This document shows positions 17,086 to 23,809 of a stretch of 64,000 nucleotides of DNA, piece by piece. How positions within the stretch are numbered: the first letter of the stretch is position 1; the number at the start of each line of letters is the position of its first letter. The stretch is taken from contig NZ_QIBZ01000004.1 in NCBI RefSeq assembly GCF_003725955.1, positions 62,001-126,000 on the forward strand, given 5' to 3'. Under the pieces are notes generated by a model that saw only the letters and a list, made by a program, of their open reading frames with translations, was not told the origin of the DNA and made no database searches. The translations under genes and the position numbers were made by a program. This stretch comes from Slackia isoflavoniconvertens. GTDB lineage: Bacteria > Actinomycetota > Coriobacteriia > Coriobacteriales > Eggerthellaceae.

Positions 17086-18144
17086 CTAGTCGACGTTGAT
17101 CTTGCAAACCCAGCCGTGCTTGTCTTCCAGGGCGCCATCTTGGATGCCCGTGAGGGTTTCGCGAAGCTTCTTCATCACGGGACCGATTTCGTCTTTGCCA
17201 TTCGGGAAGGTGACCTCCTCATTGGCGCCATAGACCTTGTTGTCGATCTGGCCAACAGGGGAAATAACGGCGGCGGTTCCGCACAGGCCGCATTCAACAA
17301 AGGCGCCAGAAGCGACTTCAGCCCACTCGACGAAGCGCTCTTCGACGTTCATGCCGAGGTCTTTGGCGACCTGCACGAGCGAGCGGCGCGTGATGGATGG
17401 CAGAATCGAGTCGGTGTGCGACTTCGGCACAACGAGCGTGCCATCGGCCTTGACGAACAGCACGTTTGCTCCGCCGGTTTCCTCAACATAGGTGCGCGTC
17501 TCGGAATCAAGGTACAGGTTCTCGGCATAGCCCTGGCGATGTGCTTCCATGATGGGGCGCAACGACATGGCGTAGTTCAGGCCAGCCTTGATGTTACCGG
17601 TGCCGTGTGGGGCAGCGCGGTCGTATTCAGAAATGCGAATCGTGATTGGCTTCAAGCCGCCCTTGAAGTAAGGCCCGACGGGAGTTACCAAGATGCGGAA
17701 CTGGTATTCCGGTGCGGGAGCAACGCCGATAACCTCACCAGAGCCAATCATGAACGGGCGAACATACAGCGTGGCGCCAGAGCCAAACGGCGGGACCCAC
17801 GCGGCGTTCGCCTTCACAACCTGCTTCACGGCTTCAATGAAACGCTCTTGCGGGAAGCCGGGCATCTCGAGACGCTGGGCGGAGTTGTACATGCGCTCAG
17901 CGTTCATATCGGGGCGGAAACATACGATGGAGCCATCTTCGGTGGTGTATGCCTTGAGGCCCTCGAAGACCTCCTGGCAATAATGGAAAATGCCAGCGCA
18001 CTCGGAAAGGTGGATTTCATGATCGGCGGTAAGGCCGCCTTCGTCCCATTCGCCGTCTTTCCAATTGGCGACATAGCTATAGTCGGTTTTGCGGTAGCCG
18101 AAATCGAGGCTGCCCCAGTCAAGGTCTTTCTTCTCGACTGTCAT
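17086..18144 (-). CDS. ilvE: Branched-chain amino acid aminotransferase
   Basis: A 352-residue class IV PLP aminotransferase of the longer BCAT type. It exchanges amino groups between leucine, isoleucine or valine and 2-oxoglutarate. The PLP lysine is Lys186 in GNIKAGLNYAMSL. Family landmarks are GIFHYCQEVFEGLKAY near the start and LFVKADGTLVVPKSHTDSILPSI. The ATG at 18144 follows GAAGGAG. Monocistronic, with its own terminator. Confidence 0.95.
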   Translation of the reverse strand: MTVEKKDLDWGSLDFGYRKTDYSYVANWKDGEWDEGGLTADHEIHLSECAGIFHYCQEVFEGLKAYTTEDGSIVCFRPDMNAERMYNSAQRLEMPGFPQERFIEAVKQVVKANAAWVPPFGSGATLYVRPFMIGSGEVIGVAPAPEYQFRILVTPVGPYFKGGLKPITIRISEYDRAAPHGTGNIKAGLNYAMSLRPIMEAHRQGYAENLYLDSETRTYVEETGGANVLFVKADGTLVVPKSHTDSILPSITRRSLVQVAKDLGMNVEERFVEWAEVASGAFVECGLCGTAAVISPVGQIDNKVYGANEEVTFPNGKDEIGPVMKKLRETLTGIQDGALEDKHGWVCKINVD

Positions 18145-18348
18145 GGTTGCTCCTTCAACACGTACGTTCAATATGCCTCTACTTTACACCCGCGCACTGT
18201 CGCATGCTAAAGTCTTTTGGCTATTGGCGGCTCAATCCATGTAATCGTTAGACGAATTAACATGGTCGAAACAATCGTGTATGAAATATGGGCTGCGGGG
18301 TATTTCGACGAAATTATTCACCATGGGAAACTTTCTTTCGAAAAAGTG

Positions 18349-18377
18349 TTGACACGGGTTAACTTAGCCTGTATAAA
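18349..18377 (+). promoter_or_regulatory. Near-consensus sigma-A promoter of the 18.4-kb RNA gene
   Basis: TTGACA at 18349-18354, a 17-base spacer and TATAAA at 18372-18377. GGTTAAC occurs at 18357-18363 (in the spacer) and again at 18387-18393, exactly 30 bases apart, flanking the -10. These direct repeats could be operator half-sites. Transcription would begin near 18384. Confidence 0.88.
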
Positions 18378-18383
18378 CTTATC

Positions 18384-18705
18384 CGTGGTTAACATCCACC
18401 TTGAAAGCGACCGAGACGCTGGGCGGGCACCCCCTTTCCGCTCAGCATATCGGACTCGAAGAAGCCTTCTCTTCCTTCGCTTCTTCAACGATTCGCTAAC
18501 TCGAGAGGCGGGCGGCGCCACGCGCCCCACCCCCTTGGCGCACTGCCGCCCCGCCCATTCCCCGGATGTTGCCCTTAACTTGTTTATCCGGAAGGCGAAT
18601 GGCCTCTGCTCCACCCCCTTGGCATGCCATTTCGCCACTCTCCTTAGGGCAATAAGGAGCACTGACAAGGAACGCCGCTCAATTGAGCGGCGTTCCTGCG
18701 TTTTA
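18384..18705 (+). ncRNA. Structured non-coding RNA with three C5 hairpin loops (unrecognised family)
   Basis: Bounded by a strong promoter and a strong terminator, with no credible protein frame. Successive hairpins: GTGG/CCAC at 18385-18399; GCTGGGCGG/CCGCTCAGC at 18418-18446 with loop GCACCCCCTTT; GAAGAAGC/GCTTCTTC at 18458-18486; a long stem from 18507 to 18555 whose loop 18527-18536 is CCACCCCCTT; CCGGAT/ATCCGG at 18562-18591; GGCGAATGGC/GCCATTTCGCC at 18594-18636, its loop again holding CCACCCCCTT (18611-18620); CTCCTTA/TAAGGAG at 18640-18659; then the terminator. Unpaired ACCCCCTT is complementary to G-rich Shine-Dalgarno sequences, as in C-loop regulatory RNAs. I see no tmRNA, RNase P, SRP or 6S hallmarks. 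Actinobacterial 6C RNA also has C-loops but is much shorter. The exact ends are approximate. Confidence 0.75.
18668..18705 (+). terminator. Terminator of the 18.4-kb RNA gene
   Basis: AGGAACGCCGCTC at 18668-18680 pairs perfectly with GAGCGGCGTTCCT at 18685-18697 (loop AATT), followed by GCGTTTT. Confidence 0.93.
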
Positions 18706-18797
18706 GAACCTTGCAACGCGATGGGGTTGTATTGGAGCGCTTCATCCGACGGCGGTGTTAAGGCTTTCTGCTTCAGCTGCGATGAACAATCTCCGTT

Positions 18798-19080
18798 CCG
18801 ACCGTGATTGGGTTCTGTGCCCCACCGTGATTCGGGCTCCACTCACAACCGGGGTTGGGGTTCGCTTCCTAACCGCGTGTGGAATCGAGCTTGCGATTCA
18901 TCATGCGGCTCGACATGTGCAATTCTTGCTCAATCGCGCATGGGGCTGACGCCTCCAATCGCGCATGGGCCGAGGCTTCCAACCGCAATACATGCTTCAT
19001 GTTCAGATGCCGTTCGGCGTTTCATGCTTAAACAGTGCTTGGGCTTTATGCTCTAACCATGCTTCGTGATCGAGCCTTTC
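18798..19080. repeat. Degenerate 24-bp tandem repeat array
   Basis: Units related to CAACCGTGATTGGGGCTC recur every 23-25 bases. Unit cores start at ACC positions 18801, 18824, 18848 and 18872; CAATCGCGCATGGG occurs at 18931 and 18956, and CAACCGCAATACATG at 18980. More weakly related units continue to about 19080 (for example CAGTGCTTGGGCTTTATGCTC and CCATGCTTCGTGATCGAGCC). Spacing is too even for chance, yet copies have diverged strongly. No spacers of CRISPR type are present. No protein gene is supported in 18706-19117. Confidence 0.6.
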
Positions 19081-19117
19081 TAGCAGGAAGTTCTATGTCT
19101 CTACCACGCTCGGAAAT

Positions 19118-19873
19118 CTAGGCCTCAATCATGAATTTCTTAATTCCCGCGCGCCATTGCGCTTTGCTGCCGCCTTTGACGGCCGCTCGAGCCGCTTTCG
19201 CGTCTACAACAACGCTCCCAGCCAAACCGTTCACGCCGCGCTCGAAGAAGGCTTGTGCGGGCACGACGCTCGGACCCAGAACGTACAGCTTCGACTCGCG
19301 CGAGAGTTCCAGCAGGCGTGGCATCGTCTTGTTGGTGAGCGTTGTTCCCGTTACGAACACGTAGTCTTGCTCGGGCAAGATGTATTCGCATGCGGGGTCG
19401 GGCGTATCGGTGGGCGACGTGCAATTGCGCTCAAGCACTGTTACTTGGGCAACTTTGCGCATTTCATCGACGTTCGGAAAATGACCCACGACGGCAACCT
19501 TGCGGCCTGTATAGCGCCCCTTCAACCGATGGAAGGGGTTGTTCACATCGCCGCTTTCCACAACGTCCTCGTCGATTGTGCCACCAAGGGACTCAATGAC
19601 ATCGGGGGTCGCATAATAGGCATTAATCGCCGCGACCCCAAGGCTCGCTTCGAGCCAGCTCCATGATTTAGCCAATGCTGCAAGCGTTTTAAGGTCGACG
19701 TCAACGGGACTTTGCTTGAATCGGCTTTTGCCGCCTCCACGCACCGTTTTGGCGATGCCCATGCCGCAATCGGCCACGATGTATGTCCAATGCGCGCCAA
19801 GGCAGTAATCGTGCACAGTGATGCCCGAAGGCATGGCGTCAATCAGTTCATCGTAAAGGGACCAAGCGGACAT
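19118..19873 (-). CDS. DUF4213/DUF364 domain protein, putative metal-chelation or heavy-metal related
   Basis: A 251-residue protein that I recognise as the two-domain DUF4213-DUF364 type: an enolase-N-like first part (MSAWSLYDELIDAMPSGITV, then YCLGAHWTYIVADCGMGIAK) and a Rossmann-like second part (GRKVAVVGHFPNVDEM, YVFVTGTTLTNKTMPRLLEL, VLGPSVVPAQAFFERGVNGLAGSVV). Related proteins are annotated as putative heavy-metal chelation proteins and often sit in metal- or cofactor-linked operons. The ATG at 19873 follows TAGGAG. It appears to be a single-gene unit here; the actual substrate is unknown. Confidence 0.72.
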   Translation of the reverse strand: MSAWSLYDELIDAMPSGITVHDYCLGAHWTYIVADCGMGIAKTVRGGGKSRFKQSPVDVDLKTLAALAKSWSWLEASLGVAAINAYYATPDVIESLGGTIDEDVVESGDVNNPFHRLKGRYTGRKVAVVGHFPNVDEMRKVAQVTVLERNCTSPTDTPDPACEYILPEQDYVFVTGTTLTNKTMPRLLELSRESKLYVLGPSVVPAQAFFERGVNGLAGSVVVDAKAARAAVKGGSKAQWRAGIKKFMIEA

Positions 19874-20265
19874 GAGGGCTCCTATCTTCGTATGTTGCGT
19901 TCTTTTAAGGCAAGCGACAGCTGCGTGTGGGGGAGTTCTTGTCGAAAAACGGGGTCGAATGTGGCATTTTACAACCGTTCTGTTTCCTTCCGAAAAGCAC
20001 CCACGCGTCTGACCTGGGCATTTCGTTAGGCTTCTTCCGATCGTCATTCGAATGATGAAACTATAGCGAACTGAATGCCGCATTCGAGGGCGTTTTTGAA
20101 CAAAACTCAGAATCGAAGTCGGCGCATAAACGAATCATGGCCGCCCCGAAGGACGGCCATGATGGAAGGCTAGGTTACGCTTGTCTGGAGTCTGTTCGTT
20201 GCAGATTAACAAACTCAAGCGGACTCTTCGCGAGGCCGAAGCAGGTTCACCGCGATGCCACGACG
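19874..20265. other. Intergenic region upstream of the DUF364 gene
   Basis: No gene is supported. A near-perfect stem TCATGGCCG/CGGCCATGA at 20135-20162 is suitable as a minus-strand terminator for the reductase gene, though it lies about 100 bases after its stop. Confidence 0.5.
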
Positions 20266-21861
20266 CTAGAGCAGGTTCTTCACGATGTGCTTTGCCGCGG
20301 TACGGCCGCAGAACAGCGCGTTTGCCTGGCAAGTACCGTTGCCATAGACCTCGCCGTCCCAGCCGCTCGTGCAAACGCCAGCAGCGTAGAGGCCAGCGAT
20401 GGGCTTATATCGATCGTCAACGACCTGGGCGTTGGTATTGATGCGAATGCCGCCCGAGGTGTTCAACATGCCCGAGGAAATGCGGAAGGCATAGAGCGGC
20501 GCGGTCGCGATGGGCCACATGTTTTCTGCTTCTTTCCCCCATTCGGCATCGGTGCCTGTGTTGTACTTCTCGATTTCGTCGGCCAAGTTATCGGCATCGA
20601 CACCAATTTCCTTGGCGAGATCGGCGATGGTATCGGCCTTGAAGCACTCGTCGTTGCCAGAGACCGCCTTGTCGACTTCGTCCTGCAGGCCATCGATTGC
20701 GTTGCCTACGAGCTTGTCGGCGAAGCCCGAGTAATGACGCTGGCAGCCGCCTTCGGCGTATTTCTGAATGCCGTCGGCGTCGACGATCGACCATACGCTA
20801 CCCTGAGTTTCAACGACCTTGCCAGAAACGGCGGTCGAAGAAATGTTCTCGTTCATGAAACGCAGGCCATCCTGGTTCACCCAGAAATTGCTTGGCTGCA
20901 TGGCGACGCATACGCCAAGGGCGCTGTCATAGCTGAAATCTTTCACGTTATTAAACAGGGAGTCGACCGTGAGGTGATTCGCGCGGCCGTGGGCGGTCTG
21001 CTCTGCCATCAGGTGGCCGTCGCCGTCTTGGCCCTGGCCCCAGCCAATCGTCTTATCGAGGTCCTGGCTCGTGTAGCCTGCAAGCAGGGTCTTGTTCGTG
21101 GACATGCCGCCCGTTGCGAGCACGACAGCCTTGGCTTTGTAATCGACGTATTTGCCGTCCTTCGTCTTGGCGCGCACGCCTTCTACCGTGTATTCATCGG
21201 AAAGCAACAGCTGCGTCGCCGGAGTTTCGGTGAGCACTTCGAGGCCGTCTTCCTTTTCAGCGGCAGCAGCAAGCTTCTCGATGGCGATTTTGCCATTGCC
21301 ACCCTCGTAGAATGCGGGAGCCTGGCCCTGCTTCGTCCAGCCAACACCGTGGGTGTCGAACAGCCAGCTGAAGTTTTCCTTCGCATCGCGGAACATGCTG
21401 TAAAGAAGCATGGGGTCGCTTACGCCATAGCTGTCGGCCTGCGCACCAGCTGCTGCGGCACGGGCTTCTTCTTCAGTGTATTCAAACGGACGTGCGCCTG
21501 CCGGGCATTCAGCCATATTGGTGGAGCCGCCGAGCGAATTATTCTTTTCGAGAAGCACGACGCTCTTCGCGCCCTCCTCGATTGCGGTGAGCGCGGCAGA
21601 AAAACCGCCCATGCCGGAGCCGACAACGACGATGTCGACTTCTTTGGTCTCGTCGGCCTGCTTGGTGTCGGCGGTAAGCTCAAAAGAAGCGGATCCGAGG
21701 TCGCGGGTTTCACCGGCCGCAGCAGCGCTCGTGGCTTCAGCGCCCTTCGTTTCGCCCGAAGGCGAGCAGCCCGCAAGGCCCGCGAAAGCAGCGCCAGCGG
21801 CAACGACTGCGCCTGCGCCGAGGAACGAACGACGCGACATTCCCTTGGTTTCGATACCCAT
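20266..21861 (-). CDS. Tat-exported FAD-dependent reductase, fumarate-reductase flavoprotein family
   Basis: A 531-residue flavoprotein. The N-terminus is a twin-arginine signal (MSRRSFLGAG) ending in a lipobox LAGC, so it is probably exported folded and lipid-anchored. FAD binding is shown by DIVVVGSGMGGFSAALTAIE with a GGSTN motif, and by GLYAAG near the C-terminus. There is no FMN-binding or cytochrome domain, so electrons must come from another protein. Where fumarate reductases have a substrate histidine before GG, this protein reads MLNTSGG, and the usual catalytic NR-GGN region reads GEVYGNGTCQ. The substrate is therefore unlikely to be fumarate. Expanded families of such enzymes in Eggerthella relatives reduce diet- or host-derived compounds. 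GGGAGG precedes the ATG. Divergent from a LuxR regulator. Confidence 0.88.
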   Translation of the reverse strand: MGIETKGMSRRSFLGAGAVVAAGAAFAGLAGCSPSGETKGAEATSAAAAGETRDLGSASFELTADTKQADETKEVDIVVVGSGMGGFSAALTAIEEGAKSVVLLEKNNSLGGSTNMAECPAGARPFEYTEEEARAAAAGAQADSYGVSDPMLLYSMFRDAKENFSWLFDTHGVGWTKQGQAPAFYEGGNGKIAIEKLAAAAEKEDGLEVLTETPATQLLLSDEYTVEGVRAKTKDGKYVDYKAKAVVLATGGMSTNKTLLAGYTSQDLDKTIGWGQGQDGDGHLMAEQTAHGRANHLTVDSLFNNVKDFSYDSALGVCVAMQPSNFWVNQDGLRFMNENISSTAVSGKVVETQGSVWSIVDADGIQKYAEGGCQRHYSGFADKLVGNAIDGLQDEVDKAVSGNDECFKADTIADLAKEIGVDADNLADEIEKYNTGTDAEWGKEAENMWPIATAPLYAFRISSGMLNTSGGIRINTNAQVVDDRYKPIAGLYAAGVCTSGWDGEVYGNGTCQANALFCGRTAAKHIVKNLL

Positions 21862-21948
21862 GATGCATCCTCCCTGATGACGTGATTGACAGGCCCCTCG
21901 CCTGTCGTCTGGCATGCATCTTGTCATCTTCGAAAGGGGGTTCCATCG

Positions 21949-21978
21949 ATGGGAATTGTCCATTTCTCATGGGAATTG
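21949..21978. promoter_or_regulatory. Direct repeat, candidate LuxR operator
   Basis: ATGGGAATTG at 21949-21958 and 21969-21978, spaced exactly 20 bases (two helical turns), lies in the gap between the reductase and LuxR genes. A further hairpin GACAGGC/GCCTGTC is at 21888-21906 in the reductase leader. Binding by the adjacent regulator is inferred from position only. Confidence 0.45.
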
Positions 21979-22139
21979 GAGCGTTTCGTATCATCAATTA
22001 CTGTTGATTTTATCATCAGAATACATAAAAGGCCTGGTAGAAGTCATGGATGGTTACATAGCGCAGCAACGTGGGAAAAACGCGCGCTTTGTCGTGATAA
22101 AGTACCGTTTACGAAAAGCCGACGCTTGGGAGGGCGGTC

Positions 22140-23630
22140 TTGGCGCATTCATCGAATCATACGCGCGTGAGCAAAGCGTGGTTTCTGGGGTTTGGCCTGT
22201 ATTGGACATGGGTTTATTTGTCGTTTAATTCTGCGACCGTGGTCTCTTTTTCCAATGGAGACGAAACCGCCATTACGTGGTTGCATATCATTTCGGGCCT
22301 CGCGGGGTGCGCGACCTTCGCGGTAGCCATATTCAATCATGACAGGCTTGAGCGTGCCGGACGTTCGATCAATGTCCTTTGGGCTGCGGCCATGGTGTCG
22401 GCATTCGGGTCGATGTTCTATGCGACCGAGGTTATCGAGAGCGCTACTGCGTCGCTCATGCTTGGTGCTCTTTTGCCGGGGTTTTCGACTCCCCTGCTCG
22501 CACTTGGGTGGGGCGTTTTGCTCTGCACGCTCGACGCGCGCGAGGCTGCGGGGCTCACCGCCGGATCGTTCATGCTTGCGGGCGTGCTTTATGGCCTGAT
22601 TTCGCTAATTCCGGCTCCCCTTTCGGGCGTGATTGTTGCTTTCTTGCCCCTGCTTTCGGTTTGCATGATGGCGATGTGTCCCAATCGCGGGCCCCATCCA
22701 TTCACGCTTCGCTCGCATGCGGCAAAAAGCCTCGAGGGAGCCAATGCGTTTCGTGATATTAAAGACTTGCTGTGCGGCCCGTTTTCATCTCGCGCGCTTG
22801 CGGGCATTCTTCTGACCATGGTAGTGAGCGGTGGCCTGCGCACGTATACGGGCGCCGAAGCGCCGGCTGTATACCATGACCCCTTTATCGTCGCGGCATC
22901 CACTTTCGCGATTGCGGCTATTTTCCTCGTGTATAGCCTCTTTTTGCCGCACACGAGCTTCAAGCTCGGGCCGCTTTATAGAACGGCGGCGCCACTTTTT
23001 GCGCTGGGCGTAGCAGCGCTTACGGTATTCAACGAGCCCGATTCGGCAACGGCGTACTTCGCCGCTTCGGCCGGCTCGATGCTCATCGATATGCTTACAT
23101 GGGTCTTGCTTATTGAAATTGCGCGCTCTTCGAGGCTTTCGGCGCTTTTGGTTTTCGCCGTTGGAAGGTGCGCCATACATACGGGCATGGCGCTCGGCGA
23201 AATCGCCGCTCTTGCATTCCCTTCTATGATGGTAGCGTTCTGCGTAAGCTCCATAGTGATACTTATCGTTATCGCAGGCTTCATGTTTTCCGACCGCGAC
23301 AATGCGCTCGTGTTTGAGCCAGTTGAAGAGGGTGAGCTCGATGTGGAAACCTGCGAGCCCAATGCAGAAAAACCTGCTCAAACTAAGGATGAACGTATTG
23401 CCGCGGTCGCCGAGAAGTTCGGTCTCACCGCGCGCGAGACCGAGGTCTTCACGCTGTGGGCCACGGGCCACGGAGCAAAATCGATTGAAGAGAAGCTCGT
23501 GCTCTCGTCGGCTACGGTTCGAACCCATATTCGGCATATCTACGAGAAGCTCGACGTGCATAGCCGTGCAGAGTTGATTGAACTTCTCGAGAGCCGCCAA
23601 CGCGCCCCTCGCGTGGAGATTCAAGAATGA
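22140..23630 (+). CDS. LuxR-type regulator with multi-span membrane sensor domain
   Basis: A 496-residue protein with about twelve hydrophobic spans from residue 10 to 390, then a charged linker and a C-terminal LuxR helix-turn-helix (KFGLTARETEVFTLWATGHG, SIEEKLVLSSATVRTHIRHI, YEKLDVHSRAEL). Such regulators are typical of Eggerthellaceae and lie next to flavoprotein reductase genes, presumably detecting the reductase substrate. The start is TTG at 22140, supported by GGGAGGG seven bases upstream. It probably controls the divergent reductase and possibly the MFS gene downstream. Confidence 0.88.
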   Translation: MAHSSNHTRVSKAWFLGFGLYWTWVYLSFNSATVVSFSNGDETAITWLHIISGLAGCATFAVAIFNHDRLERAGRSINVLWAAAMVSAFGSMFYATEVIESATASLMLGALLPGFSTPLLALGWGVLLCTLDAREAAGLTAGSFMLAGVLYGLISLIPAPLSGVIVAFLPLLSVCMMAMCPNRGPHPFTLRSHAAKSLEGANAFRDIKDLLCGPFSSRALAGILLTMVVSGGLRTYTGAEAPAVYHDPFIVAASTFAIAAIFLVYSLFLPHTSFKLGPLYRTAAPLFALGVAALTVFNEPDSATAYFAASAGSMLIDMLTWVLLIEIARSSRLSALLVFAVGRCAIHTGMALGEIAALAFPSMMVAFCVSSIVILIVIAGFMFSDRDNALVFEPVEEGELDVETCEPNAEKPAQTKDERIAAVAEKFGLTARETEVFTLWATGHGAKSIEEKLVLSSATVRTHIRHIYEKLDVHSRAELIELLESRQRAPRVEIQE

Positions 23631-23809
23631 GCGCCTTTTTGCACGTTAAAATTCGCTACAATCACTCGCGCAGTGAGCAGTTCACCATGCATTCTGGCGT
23701 ACATCGCGCCCCGCATTTCACAACGTAAGTCCAGCTGTTGGGCCTTTAGGCTCGCGCGTATCCGCAGCAACGCGGCGCCTTTCGTGCGCCTAAAAAGGAG
23801 TTTTCTGGT

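Noticed and set aside
18384-18705. tmRNA, RNase P RNA, SRP RNA or 6S RNA as identity of the 18.4-kb RNA
   Set aside because: No tRNA-like end, no RNase P conserved blocks, no SRP GGAAGCAGC-like loop and no long bubbled 6S rod were found.
18798-19080. CRISPR array
   Set aside because: The repeats are head-to-tail without unique spacers, strongly diverged, and no cas gene is present.
20137-21885. Plus-strand open frame of 582 codons opposite the flavoprotein reductase
   Set aside because: It is the antisense shadow of a clear FAD protein; its translation lacks any domain and codon bias belongs to the minus strand.
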